Assembly: GCA_041547565.1 (NCBI GenBank)
Contig: JBFEUI010000005.1
Location: 1 to 45,866, forward strand
Direction: 5' to 3'
Source of the DNA: JBFEUI01 sp041547565
GTDB taxonomy: Bacteria; Pseudomonadota; Gammaproteobacteria; Thiohalomonadales; Thiohalomonadaceae
DNA length: 45,866 bases
Shown here piece by piece: positions 15,267 through 24,224 of this stretch. Position 1 is the first letter of the stretch, and every line of letters starts with the position of its first letter. Below the pieces are notes generated by a model. The model did not search any database and was not told where the DNA came from. It saw only the letters and a list, made by a program, of their open reading frames with translations. The translations under genes and the position numbers were made by a program.

Positions 15267-15902
15267 ATGGATAAATTTGAAACACTGCAGGCGATTGTTG
15301 CGCCGCTGGACCGCGCCAATGTCGATACCGACGCGATCATTCCCAAACAGTTCCTGAAGTCGATCAAGCGCACCGGTTTCGGACCGAACGCCTTTGACGA
15401 GTGGCGCTATCTGGATCACGGTGAGCCGGGCATGGACAACAGTCAGCGGCCGTTGAACCCCGACTTCGTGCTCAATCAGTCACGCTATCAGGGGGCGCAA
15501 ATTCTGCTGGCGCGCGATAACTTCGGCTGCGGCTCGTCCCGCGAACATGCGCCGTGGGCATTGCTCGACTACGGTTTTCGGGTGATCATTGCGCCGAGCT
15601 TTGCCGACATCTTTTTCAACAACTGCTTCAAGAACGGCATCCTGCCCATCGTGCTCGATGCCGAGGTGGTCGATGGTTTGTTCAAGGCGGTCGAGGCCAA
15701 CGAGGGCTATCAGCTGACGGTGGACCTGGAGGCTCAGGACATCACCACGCCCTCCGGCGAGCACATTGCGTTCGATGTTGATGCATTCCGCAAACACTGC
15801 CTGATTAACGGCCTGGACGACATCGGCCTGACCTTGCAGCATGTGGACGAGATCAGGGCCTACGAGGAGCGTCGTAAAAACGAGGCACCGTGGTTGTTTT
15901 AG
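15267..15902 (+). CDS. leuD: 3-isopropylmalate dehydratase small subunit
   Basis: The swivelling-domain subunit that completes the LeuC active site. The 211-residue length fits the proteobacterial form. The N-terminus (LDRANVDTDAIIPKQFLKS) and the substrate-binding loop (NFGCGSSREHAPWAL, about residues 78-92) are the family's strongest signatures. The C-terminal tail ending APWLF is common in gammaproteobacterial LeuD. The start at ATG 15267 has no strong ribosome-binding site. It is separated from leuC and leuB by repeat elements rather than by short coupled junctions. Confidence 0.97.
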   Translation: MDKFETLQAIVAPLDRANVDTDAIIPKQFLKSIKRTGFGPNAFDEWRYLDHGEPGMDNSQRPLNPDFVLNQSRYQGAQILLARDNFGCGSSREHAPWALLDYGFRVIIAPSFADIFFNNCFKNGILPIVLDAEVVDGLFKAVEANEGYQLTVDLEAQDITTPSGEHIAFDVDAFRKHCLINGLDDIGLTLQHVDEIRAYEERRKNEAPWLF

Positions 15903-15905
15903 GTT

Positions 15906-16050
15906 TGCGGAGAGCGCTGAGACGCAGAGTCCGCAAAGTAGAGCTGTTACTTAAATGAAAGTTGATATCGCAGATCCACGAAAATATTCAGAGGGGTTGT
16001 TTAATGAGCAATTTCTCAGCATTCTCCGCGCCTTTGCGGGCTCTGCGTTG
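15906..16050. repeat. Intergenic inverted-repeat element, family A copy 3
   Basis: The left arm (about 15906-15944) and right arm (about 16013-16050) carry GACGCAGAG and CCGCAAAG words and their complements CTCTGCG and CCTTTGCGG, separated by about 70 bp of AT-rich sequence. It fills the leuD-leuB gap and ends 16 bases before leuB. Confidence 0.7.
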
Positions 16051-16066
16051 ATTTCGGAGTATTGAT

Positions 16067-17140
16067 ATGAGCAAGAAGATTGCAGTGTTGCCCGGTGACG
16101 GTATCGGTCCGGAGATCGTCGCCCAGGCGGTCAAGGTACTCGATGTTCTGAAGGCCGATGGCCTCGATATCGAGATGGAAGAGGCGCCGATCGGCGGGGC
16201 CGGTTACGATGCGGCCGGCGATCCGCTGCCCGAGGCCACATTGAAGCTGGCCCGCGAGGCCGATGCGGTGCTGCTCGGTGCCGTCGGCGGTCCCGAGTAC
16301 GACAAGCTGGAGCGTCCGTTGCGTCCCGAGCGCGGCCTGCTGCGTATTCGCAAGGAACTGAACCTGTTTGCCAACCTGCGCCCGGCGCTGCTCTACGAGG
16401 AGCTGGCCGACTCCTCCTCCCTGAAGCCGGAGGTGGTCGCGGGGCTCGATATCATGATCGTGCGCGAGCTGACCGGTGATGTCTATTTCGGCGAGCCGCG
16501 CGGCATCGAGGAGCGTAACGGTGAACGCGTTGGTTTCAACACCATGCTCTACTCCGAGAGCGAGGTGCGCCGTGTCGCCCGCGTCGCCTTCGATATCGCG
16601 ATGAAGCGTGACAAACGCCTGTGTTCGGTGGAGAAGGCCAATGTGCTGGAGTGCTCCGAACTGTGGCGAGAGGTGGTGCTGGAAGTGGCGAAGGACTACC
16701 CCGAGGTGGAACTGACGCACATGTACGTCGACAACGCGGCGATGCAGCTGGTCAAGTGGCCCAAGCAGTTCGATGTGATTGTTACCGGTAACATCTTCGG
16801 CGATATCCTCTCGGACCAGGCCTCGATGCTCTCCGGTTCCATCGGCATGCTGCCCTCGGCCTCGCTCGACCAGAACAACAAGGGCATGTACGAGCCGATC
16901 CACGGTTCCGCCCCCGATATCGCCGGCAAGGACAAGGCCAATCCCCTTGCCACCATCCTCTCGGTTGCTATGATGCTGCGTTATACCTTTGGTGACGAGG
17001 CCAATGCTAGGCGTATCGAGACGGCGGTGAAGGATGTATTGAAACAAGGCATCCGCACCGTCGATATCTGGACCGAGGGCTGTACCGAGGTCAGCTGCAG
17101 CGGCATGGGCGATGCGGTCGTCGCAGAGATGAACAGGTAA
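16067..17140 (+). CDS. leuB: 3-isopropylmalate dehydrogenase
   Basis: Oxidises and decarboxylates 3-isopropylmalate to 2-ketoisocaproate with NAD+, the third step of leucine synthesis. The 357-residue protein has the family opening KIAVLPGDGIGPEIV and the substrate loop with RPLRPERGLLRIRKEL (about residues 86-101). The tyrosine motif MLYSESEVRRVAR and the metal/NAD region (VTGNIFGDILSDQASMLSGS, GSAPDIAGKDKANP) are also intact. It completes leuCDB; leuA is not in the window. Confidence 0.97.
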   Translation: MSKKIAVLPGDGIGPEIVAQAVKVLDVLKADGLDIEMEEAPIGGAGYDAAGDPLPEATLKLAREADAVLLGAVGGPEYDKLERPLRPERGLLRIRKELNLFANLRPALLYEELADSSSLKPEVVAGLDIMIVRELTGDVYFGEPRGIEERNGERVGFNTMLYSESEVRRVARVAFDIAMKRDKRLCSVEKANVLECSELWREVVLEVAKDYPEVELTHMYVDNAAMQLVKWPKQFDVIVTGNIFGDILSDQASMLSGSIGMLPSASLDQNNKGMYEPIHGSAPDIAGKDKANPLATILSVAMMLRYTFGDEANARRIETAVKDVLKQGIRTVDIWTEGCTEVSCSGMGDAVVAEMNR

Positions 17141-17149
17141 AAGATTTTA

Positions 17150-17337
17150 AACGCAGAGATCGCAAAGACGCTAAGGGCGCAAAAGTTTTTGTTGATGGTG
17201 CCTGATATTACCGTGTTTGCGCTTTTGCACACTGGCTTTAAATACACAACTGGGTATTGGGGCGCGGGTAACTCATTGATACAGAGTATCTGCATCAAAC
17301 GCTTTGCGTTCTCTGCGTCTTTGCGCCCTTTGCGTTA
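17150..17337. repeat. Intergenic inverted-repeat element, family A copy 4
   Basis: The left arm (17150-17185) carries ACGCAGAG, GCAAAGACGC and GGGCGCAAA. The right arm (17300-17337) carries the complements GCGTTCTCTGCG and CTTTGCGCCC. The centre is about 115 bp, longer than in the other copies, with no open frame of note. It lies between leuB and asd and ends shortly before the asd ribosome-binding site. Confidence 0.7.
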
Positions 17338-17356
17338 ATTTGTTTTGGAGGTTTGT

Positions 17357-18469
17357 ATGAAACGTGTAGGTCTGGTCGGATGGCGCGGTATGGTCGGCTC
17401 GGTGCTGATGCAGCGCATGCGTGATGAGAATGATTTTGCCGATATCGAGCCGATTTTCTTCACCACCTCGCAGGCCGGCCAGCCCGGCCCCGATGTGGGC
17501 AAGGATGTACCGCCGCTGAAGGATGCCAAAAACATCGATGAGCTGAAGGCGATGGACGTGATCGTCACCTGTCAGGGCGGCGACTACACCAAGGCGGTCT
17601 ACCCCGAGCTGCGAAAGGCGGGCTGGGACGGCTACTGGATCGATGCGGCCTCCACCCTGCGCATGGTCGACGAGTCGATCATCGTGCTCGACCCGGTCAA
17701 CAAGAACGTCATCCAGGACGGCCTGGCGGGCGGCGTCAAAACCTACGTCGGCGGCAACTGTACCGTCTCCTTGATGCTGATGGCCATCGGCGGTCTGTTC
17801 GAAAAAGGACTGGTGGAGTGGATCTCCCCCATGACCTACCAGGCTGCCTCCGGCGCCGGTGCCCAGAACATGCGTGAGCTGATCAGGCAGATGGGGGCCA
17901 TCAATAACGAGGTGAAGGACCTGAATGACGACCCGGCCAGCGCCATCCTCGACATCGACAAGAAGCTCTCCGACTTCCTACGCTCCGATGCCTACCCCAA
18001 GGACAAGTGGGGCGTGCCGCTGGCCGGATCGCTTATTCCCTGGCTCGACGTGCAGCTCGACTCCGGGCAGTCCAAGGAGGAGTGGAAGGCACAGGTGGAG
18101 ACCAACAAGATCCTCGGCCGTTCCGACAGCCAGATCCCGATTGACGGCATCTGTGTGCGCATCGGCGCGATGCGCTGTCACAGCCAGGCGCTGACCATCA
18201 AGATGACCCAGGATGCGCCGCTGGACGAGATTCACGATATCATCGCCAGCCATAACGACTGGGTGAAGGTGGTGCCGAATGACCGTGAGGTGACCATGAC
18301 CGACCTCACGCCTGCCGCCGTGACCGGCACGCTGACCGTTCCGGTCGGGCGTATGCGCAAGCTCACCATGGGGCCGGAGTATCTCTCCGCCTTTACGGTG
18401 GGCGACCAGTTGTTGTGGGGTGCGGCCGAGCCGCTGCGTCGCATGCTGCGCATATTGCTCGAGCAGTAG
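17357..18469 (+). CDS. asd: Aspartate-semialdehyde dehydrogenase
   Basis: Reduces beta-aspartyl phosphate to aspartate semialdehyde with NADPH, the branch point to lysine/diaminopimelate, threonine and methionine. The product has 370 residues (E. coli about 367). The nucleophile is C135 in GGNCTVSLM, at the same position as in E. coli Asd. The N-terminal VGWRGMVGSVLMQRM is the NADP-binding loop. The open frame begins at TTG 17345, but ATG 17357 lies five bases after a perfect GGAGG, so that start is preferred. A strong terminator follows at 18498. It supplies the precursor for the metZ reaction further downstream. Confidence 0.97.
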   Translation: MKRVGLVGWRGMVGSVLMQRMRDENDFADIEPIFFTTSQAGQPGPDVGKDVPPLKDAKNIDELKAMDVIVTCQGGDYTKAVYPELRKAGWDGYWIDAASTLRMVDESIIVLDPVNKNVIQDGLAGGVKTYVGGNCTVSLMLMAIGGLFEKGLVEWISPMTYQAASGAGAQNMRELIRQMGAINNEVKDLNDDPASAILDIDKKLSDFLRSDAYPKDKWGVPLAGSLIPWLDVQLDSGQSKEEWKAQVETNKILGRSDSQIPIDGICVRIGAMRCHSQALTIKMTQDAPLDEIHDIIASHNDWVKVVPNDREVTMTDLTPAAVTGTLTVPVGRMRKLTMGPEYLSAFTVGDQLLWGAAEPLRRMLRILLEQ

Positions 18470-18497
18470 CTGCTCACCGATAATTTGCACTCCGCTG

Positions 18498-18536
18498 ACA
18501 GGCCATTGATCCCATATTGGGTCAATGGCCTGTTTT
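18498..18536 (+). terminator. Intrinsic terminator after asd
   Basis: ACAGGCCATTGA (18498-18509) pairs perfectly with TCAATGGCCTGT (18522-18533). An inner CCCA/TGGG pair closes the loop, and TTTT (18533-18536) follows. This is the clearest terminator on the leu-asd side and separates asd from fimV. Confidence 0.88.
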
Positions 18537-18588
18537 AGCTGGGTTTTACGGGCATGAAATACCAGAAAATGTGATGCTCGTAAAAGTG

Positions 18589-18617
18589 TTGATAGTTGGT
18601 AAAATGCTATATATGAT
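18589..18617 (+). promoter_or_regulatory. Sigma-70-type promoter for fimV
   Basis: TTGATA (18589-18594) and TATGAT (18612-18617) are each one mismatch from consensus and are 17 bases apart. They lie just after the asd terminator and about 120 bases before the fimV start. Confidence 0.7.
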
Positions 18618-18735
18618 TTATAGTTAGTCGCAACAGCTAAAGCTGTGTGATAAGTTTCAGGCCCAAATCCCTACGCAAAATACAGTATTATTCGGGTGTA
18701 TGGGCGGGTAAGCCAAAGAAAAGGGAGCTCAAAAG

Positions 18736-21426
18736 GTGCGGAAGCTTGCTAGGTCTATCATTGCACTGGTCCTGTCAGTACCGTTGACGGCATGGGGATT
18801 GGGATTAGGGGATATCAAACTCCATTCGGCGCTAAATCAGCCCATGGATGCGGACATCGAGCTGCTGTCTGCCGAGCCTGATATTATTGACCATCTCACC
18901 ATCGAACTGGCCTCCTACGAAACATTTACCAAGCTGGGCGTAGATCGCCCCGCCTATCTGATGTTCCTGCGTTTTGCACTGGAGCAGAAGGCGGATGGCA
19001 CTTATTTCGTTAAAGTGACCAGCAAAAAACCGATTCGCGAACCCTTCATTGACTTTGTCCTCGAGGTGAACTGGCGTTCAGGTCGTTTGCTGCGCGAATA
19101 CACCGTGCTGCTTGATCCTCCGCAGATGACCAAGGCGACACAACCACAGGTTACAGCCCCCAGTGCGCAGGCTGCTGCTCCTGCACCTGCGGCGCAGCAG
19201 GCAGAGACAGCAGCGAGTGCACCAGCACGGCTGCCCGGTACCTCGTATGTCGCACCGTCAGCACCGATGGCGGCAGATGGCGAGCTTGTCTACGGTCCGG
19301 TGAAGGCCGATGACACGCTGTGGGGGATCGCCAGGAAGATGCGCGCCGACAGTTCCGTTTCCATCAACCAGGTGATGATGGCCCTGTACAACTCGAACCA
19401 GGACGCCTTTATCAATGGCAATATCAACCGGCTGAAAAAGGGCCAGGTATTGCGTATCGATGATCCGGCACAGGTCACGGCGATGAGTAAGGCCGAGGCC
19501 TATCAGGCGGTGATGCGCCACCAGCAGCGCTGGGTGGACTACAAGCAGACGGCCGCCGAGAAGGCCGGACGCACCACGCCGGGCAAGGCGCCTGTTTCCG
19601 CAGCCGGTGTCGCGGCTCCGGCAGAAGACGCCCGCCTGAAACTGGTTTCACCGAAGGGTGATGCCGACAAGACCTCCTCACAGGAGGGGACAGGACGTGC
19701 GGAGAAGGCGCAGCTTGAAGAAGAGCTGATGCTGGCGATGGAAAGTGCCGAGGCGCAGTCACGCCAGAATGAGGAACTGCGCAACCGCCTGACTGAAATG
19801 GAAGAGCAGGTTGCCGCCATGGAGCGCCTGCTGGAGCTGAAGGACGATGATCTGGCCGCGCTGCAGAGCCAGTTGCGAGCCCAGGCTGCCGGCGAGAAGG
19901 TTGAGCCCCAGCCGCTGAAATCCGAGATGGCGGAGCCCGAGCCAATGGCTGAGTCTGCCGAGAAGACAGCCAAGCCGGCAATGAAAGAGATGGCCGAGCC
20001 AGCCGCCAAGCCGGAAATGACGGCTGAACAGGCTGCCAAAACGGAAAAGCCGGTCAAGAAACCCGTGCCGAAGAAGCCGGCAATGGTGAAGCCCGCACCA
20101 AAACCGCAACCGAGCTTCATGGATCAGCTGCTGTCCGATCCGCTGTATATGGCAGGTGGCGGTGCGGTTATCGTGGTGCTGCTGGCGCTGTTGATGGTGG
20201 TGATTCGCCGCCGTCGCCAGGGTTCCGGTTTTCAGGAGAGCATTCTCACCGGAGGTACCTCCTCCATGTTGAAGGGCAGCTCGGAAGAGGGTATCAGCAG
20301 CGAGACCTCATTCCTTAGCGATCTGGCCAGCGGCATGGGAGACAAACTGCAGGAGGAGGGCGAGGTTGATCCATTGACCGAAGCGGATGTCTACATGGCC
20401 TACGGTCGAAATCAGCAGGCCGAAGAGTTGCTGAAAGAGGCGATTCAGAATCAACCGGATCGCCTGGAACTGACCATGAAACTGCTGGAGCTTTACCACA
20501 GCACCAAGAACAGCGATTCGTTCTCTGCGCTGGCAGCCGATTCAAAGATTGCCATGCAAAAGGATGAGTCGATGTGGAACAAGGTGCTGGTCATGGGCCA
20601 TGAAATCTGCCCGGATGACCCGCTGTTCAGTGCCGCTGCAGAGATTGCAGGCAAGCTGGGCGAGGCCGAGACCGATGTGGCAGAGGGCATGAGTGATGAA
20701 GTCCTCGATATCGGACTGGACCTTGATGCCTTCGCCGCAGAGATGGAAGGCGAAAGCGAAGAGTCCAAGCAGGAAGAAGACGAATTCCATGTCGACCTCG
20801 GTGTGGACCTTGGCGACATTGAGGAGGAGATGCCGACGGCTGAGGCGGCTGTAGAAGAAGAGCCGCAGGAAGAGGAGCTGGACCTGTCAGCGCTGGAACA
20901 GGATTTGTCGCTCGGTGAGGAAACCGCCGCCGAGGAGAAGCCTGCTGAAGAGGAAGCGGCCGGCATGGATTTCGATATCGATTTCGAACTGCCGTCAGAG
21001 GGTGCGGAGGAGGCACCGGCTGAGGTGAAAACCGAAGAGAAAACCGAAGAAGCAGGCGGCATGGACTTTGATATGGGGGATTTTGCCCTGCCTGAGTCTG
21101 AAGAGCCTGCCGAGGAGAGCGCCAGTGAGGAGGCAGGACTTGATCTGGGCGATCTGGATCTCGGTTCGCTTGATATCGAGAATGCCGAGCCGGCCACCGA
21201 TAGCGAGGGCGAAGAGATGCTCGATATGGATATGGGCGAACTGGACCTGGGGGATGAGGGCGCTATCTCCGGTCAGGATGAGATAGCGACCAAGCTTGAT
21301 CTGGCCAAGGCCTATATCGAAATGGAGGACAAGGACGGTGCGCGTGAGATGCTAAATGAGGTGGTCAAGGAAGGCAGTGCCGAACAGAAACAAGAGGCTG
21401 AAAGCCTGTTACAGCAGATCGGCTGA
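18736..21426 (+). CDS. fimV: FimV-type polar pilus/motility hub protein
   Basis: An 896-residue inner-membrane protein. In Pseudomonas FimV organises type IV pilus assembly and polar signalling. It has a signal peptide (ALVLSVPLTAWG), a FimV N-terminal domain (LGDIKLHSALNQPMDADIEL) and a LysM peptidoglycan-binding domain (about residues 180-236). A coiled coil (about 320-385), a Pro/Lys/Glu-rich linker and a membrane helix near 470-492 follow. The long acidic cytoplasmic part has TPR-like segments and the conserved C-terminal FimV motif (EIATKLDLAKAYIEMEDKDG). The start codon is GTG with GGGAG eight bases upstream. The position before truA is the conserved gammaproteobacterial one. Confidence 0.95.
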   Translation: MRKLARSIIALVLSVPLTAWGLGLGDIKLHSALNQPMDADIELLSAEPDIIDHLTIELASYETFTKLGVDRPAYLMFLRFALEQKADGTYFVKVTSKKPIREPFIDFVLEVNWRSGRLLREYTVLLDPPQMTKATQPQVTAPSAQAAAPAPAAQQAETAASAPARLPGTSYVAPSAPMAADGELVYGPVKADDTLWGIARKMRADSSVSINQVMMALYNSNQDAFINGNINRLKKGQVLRIDDPAQVTAMSKAEAYQAVMRHQQRWVDYKQTAAEKAGRTTPGKAPVSAAGVAAPAEDARLKLVSPKGDADKTSSQEGTGRAEKAQLEEELMLAMESAEAQSRQNEELRNRLTEMEEQVAAMERLLELKDDDLAALQSQLRAQAAGEKVEPQPLKSEMAEPEPMAESAEKTAKPAMKEMAEPAAKPEMTAEQAAKTEKPVKKPVPKKPAMVKPAPKPQPSFMDQLLSDPLYMAGGGAVIVVLLALLMVVIRRRRQGSGFQESILTGGTSSMLKGSSEEGISSETSFLSDLASGMGDKLQEEGEVDPLTEADVYMAYGRNQQAEELLKEAIQNQPDRLELTMKLLELYHSTKNSDSFSALAADSKIAMQKDESMWNKVLVMGHEICPDDPLFSAAAEIAGKLGEAETDVAEGMSDEVLDIGLDLDAFAAEMEGESEESKQEEDEFHVDLGVDLGDIEEEMPTAEAAVEEEPQEEELDLSALEQDLSLGEETAAEEKPAEEEAAGMDFDIDFELPSEGAEEAPAEVKTEEKTEEAGGMDFDMGDFALPESEEPAEESASEEAGLDLGDLDLGSLDIENAEPATDSEGEEMLDMDMGELDLGDEGAISGQDEIATKLDLAKAYIEMEDKDGAREMLNEVVKEGSAEQKQEAESLLQQIG

Positions 21427-21523
21427 TTAAGGCGGGCCACCTGGTCCGTGCAAGTACATACTGCGCCCTGCAAGGTTTTGCCTTGTGGGGCGTAGTCGTT
21501 GAGGAACGTGGAATAATCCTGTA

Positions 21524-22306
21524 ATGAGAATTGCGGTTGGGGTCGAGTACGACGGTAGCGCATACTGCGGTTGGCAGCTTCAGAAACACGATGAACGCAC
21601 GGTTCAGGGAGTTGTCGAAGCGGCTTTCTCGAAGGTGGCCAACCACCCGGTGCGCGTCGTTTGCGCCGGGAGGACTGATACCGGAGTGCACGCCACAGGA
21701 CAGGTGATCCACTTTGACACCGAGGTGGAGCGTACGGAGCGCTCCTGGGTGTTCGGCGCCAACGCCAACCTGCCCAAGGATGTCTCCATACTTTGGGCCA
21801 AACCGGTTGATGAAAGTTTCCATGCGCGTTTCTCGGCGCAGCGCAGGCGTTATCGTTATGTCATCTATTGCCGGGCGGTGCGGCCGACCTTTCTGGCCTA
21901 CCGTGTCAGCTGGTCCTATCGCCCGCTCGATGAACAACGCATGGCCGAGGCGGCAACGCACCTGCTGGGCGAGCATGATTTCTCCTCCTACCGTGCCCTG
22001 GCCTGCCAGGCCAAAAGCCCGATACGCACCCTGTACCGACTGGATGTAACACGGCAGGGTGAGTTTATCTTTCTCGACCTGGAAGCGAACGGTTTTTTGC
22101 ACCATATGGTACGCAATATCGCCGGTGTGCTGATGGCGATTGGCAGCGGTGAACAGGAGCCTGTCTGGACACGGGAGATACTCGGGTACCGGGACCGCAC
22201 CCTGGGCGGGGTGACGGCACCGCCGCATGGTTTGTACCTTAGCGGGGTCGACTACCCGGAGGAATACGGCCTCGCCTCGCTTTCCCCTGACTCGCTGGTC
22301 TGGTAA
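21524..22306 (+). CDS. truA: tRNA pseudouridine(38-40) synthase
   Basis: Isomerises uridines 38-40 in the anticodon stem of many tRNAs. The 260-residue protein opens RIAVGVEYDGSAYCGWQLQ. It carries the catalytic aspartate in AGRTDTGVHATGQVIHF (about residues 47-63) and the conserved NGFLHHMVRNIAGVLMAIG near residue 193. It lies 97 bases after fimV and 14 bases before trpF, and probably shares a message with trpF. Confidence 0.97.
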   Translation: MRIAVGVEYDGSAYCGWQLQKHDERTVQGVVEAAFSKVANHPVRVVCAGRTDTGVHATGQVIHFDTEVERTERSWVFGANANLPKDVSILWAKPVDESFHARFSAQRRRYRYVIYCRAVRPTFLAYRVSWSYRPLDEQRMAEAATHLLGEHDFSSYRALACQAKSPIRTLYRLDVTRQGEFIFLDLEANGFLHHMVRNIAGVLMAIGSGEQEPVWTREILGYRDRTLGGVTAPPHGLYLSGVDYPEEYGLASLSPDSLVW

Positions 22307-22320
22307 TCTGCCGGATTCTT

Positions 22321-22965
22321 ATGGCTCGCGCACGTAGCAATCGTACCAGGGTAAAGATATGTGGCATCACCCGTCCCGAAGACGGGGTGGTCGCCGCACG
22401 TATGGGAGCGGATGCCATTGGGCTGGTGTTCTATCCGCCCAGCCCGCGTGCCGTATCAATGGAGCAGGCAGCGTCCGTCATCGCGGCCCTGCCGCCCTTT
22501 ATTACCAAGGTTGCACTGTTTGTCGACGCGCAGCGAAACGATGTAGAGGCGGTATTGCAGCATCTTTCCATCGACCTGCTGCAGTTTCACGGCGATGAAG
22601 AGCCCGACTACTGCCGCAGCTTCGGCCGTGCCTACCTCAAGGCTGTAAGAATGCGCGAGGGCGTGGATCTGGCCGCTATCGCCGAGCGCTATCACGATGC
22701 CAGCGGCCTGCTGCTGGACAGTTACGAGAAGGGGCTGCCCGGCGGCACCGGACAGGCCTTTGACTGGGCCCGGGTACCGGAGGGGCTGGACAAGCCCGTA
22801 GTGCTGGCCGGTGGCCTCAGTGCAGAGAACGTTGAGATGGCTGTGCGCCAGGTGCAGCCCTATGCCGTGGATGTCAGCAGTGGTGTGGAGGCATCCCGGG
22901 GTATTAAGGATCAGGACAAGATTGCCGCATTTATGCGAGGAGTAGAGAGAGCCGATGGCGAATGA
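22321..22965 (+). CDS. trpF: Phosphoribosylanthranilate isomerase
   Basis: Performs the Amadori rearrangement of phosphoribosylanthranilate to CdRP in tryptophan synthesis. A single-domain TIM barrel of 214 residues. The catalytic cysteine is in VKICGITRPEDG and the catalytic aspartate in LLLDSY; the phosphate-binding loops VLAGGLSAENV and DVSSGVEASRGIKD are present. It overlaps trpB by 11 bases, so the two are probably translationally coupled. It is separate from trpC, as in Pseudomonas; trpC, trpD and trpE are outside the window. Confidence 0.97.
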   Translation: MARARSNRTRVKICGITRPEDGVVAARMGADAIGLVFYPPSPRAVSMEQAASVIAALPPFITKVALFVDAQRNDVEAVLQHLSIDLLQFHGDEEPDYCRSFGRAYLKAVRMREGVDLAAIAERYHDASGLLLDSYEKGLPGGTGQAFDWARVPEGLDKPVVLAGGLSAENVEMAVRQVQPYAVDVSSGVEASRGIKDQDKIAAFMRGVERADGE

Positions 22966-24178
22966 AAGTACACGCTTTCAGGATTTGTTGAATCTGCCCG
23001 ATGAACACGGACATTTCGGTCCGTACGGGGGGATCTTCGCTTCCGAGACACTGATGGAGGCGCTGGATGAGTTGCGCGAGGCCTATGGGCGCTACAAGAA
23101 CGATCCCGAATTTCTGGCCGAACTCGACTACGAGTTGAGGCATTTTGTCGGTCGTCCCTCACCGGTCTACCACGCCAGGCGCTGGAGCGAGAAGCTCGGT
23201 GGCGCGCAGATCTGGCTCAAGCGCGAGGATCTCAACCATACCGGCGCACACAAGATTAACAATACGGTCGGTCAGGCCCTGCTGGCCAAACGCATGGGCA
23301 AACAGCGTGTTATCGCCGAGACCGGTGCCGGTCAGCACGGCGTGGCCACGGCCACCGTCTGTGCCCGTTACGGCATGGAGTGCGTGGTCTACATGGGTGC
23401 CGAGGATATCGAGCGGCAGAAGATCAATGTCTATCGCATGCAGGTCCTCGGTGCACGGGTCGAGGCGGTGACCTCCGGCACCCGCACCCTCAAGGATGCG
23501 CTCAACGAGGCGATGCGCGACTGGGTGACCAATGTGGACAACACCTTCTACATCATCGGTACCGTGGCCGGCCCGCATCCCTATCCGGCGATGGTGCGCG
23601 ACTTCCAGGCGGTAATCGGCCACGAGGCCCGCGCGCAGATGCAGGAGGAGATCGGCAGGCTGCCCGATGCCCTGGTGGCCTGTGTCGGCGGTGGTTCCAA
23701 TGCCATCGGCCTGTTCCATCCGTTCCTTGCCGACGAGGGTGTCGCCATCTACGGTGTTGAGGGTGGCGGTCACGGCATTGCCTCCGGCCAACATGCCGCA
23801 CCGCTGTGTGCCGGCAAACCCGGTGTACTGCACGGTAACCGCACCTACCTGATGGAGGATGAAAACGGCCAGATCATCGGTACCCACTCCATCTCGGCAG
23901 GTCTTGATTATCCCGGTGTCGGCCCCGAGCACGCCTGGCTGAAGGACACAGGACGCGCCAACTATACCCTGGCTACCGACGATGAGGCCCTGGCTGCCTT
24001 CCACGAACTCTCCCGCACAGAGGGGATCATCCCGGCGCTGGAATCAAGCCATGCCCTGGCCTATGCGGCCAAGCTGGCACCGACCATGGACAGGGGGCAG
24101 GCCATTGTGGTCAGCCTGTCGGGGCGCGGTGACAAGGATATCCACACGGTCGCACGCCTGGAGGGCTTTGACGTATGA
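22955..24178 (+). CDS. trpB: Tryptophan synthase beta chain
   Basis: Condenses serine with indole channelled from TrpA, using pyridoxal phosphate. The 407-residue product has the Schiff-base lysine at K100 in NHTGAHKINN, the phosphate loop VGGGSNAIG, and the catalytic-glutamate region AETGAGQHG. The N-terminal GHFGPYGGIFASETLM is typical of TrpB1 rather than the stand-alone TrpB2. The start overlaps trpF by 11 bases, with purine-rich sequence immediately upstream. trpA follows after 46 bases. Confidence 0.98.
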   Translation: MANESTRFQDLLNLPDEHGHFGPYGGIFASETLMEALDELREAYGRYKNDPEFLAELDYELRHFVGRPSPVYHARRWSEKLGGAQIWLKREDLNHTGAHKINNTVGQALLAKRMGKQRVIAETGAGQHGVATATVCARYGMECVVYMGAEDIERQKINVYRMQVLGARVEAVTSGTRTLKDALNEAMRDWVTNVDNTFYIIGTVAGPHPYPAMVRDFQAVIGHEARAQMQEEIGRLPDALVACVGGGSNAIGLFHPFLADEGVAIYGVEGGGHGIASGQHAAPLCAGKPGVLHGNRTYLMEDENGQIIGTHSISAGLDYPGVGPEHAWLKDTGRANYTLATDDEALAAFHELSRTEGIIPALESSHALAYAAKLAPTMDRGQAIVVSLSGRGDKDIHTVARLEGFDV

Positions 24179-24224
24179 AATATAGGACATATGAATTTCG
24201 CGTGAGCCAGGGAGGGCGGGAGCG

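Noticed and set aside
24179..24224. Possible regulatory leader between trpB and trpA
   Set aside because: Only 46 bases with no hairpin or Trp codon run; likewise no trp attenuator was found before trpF.
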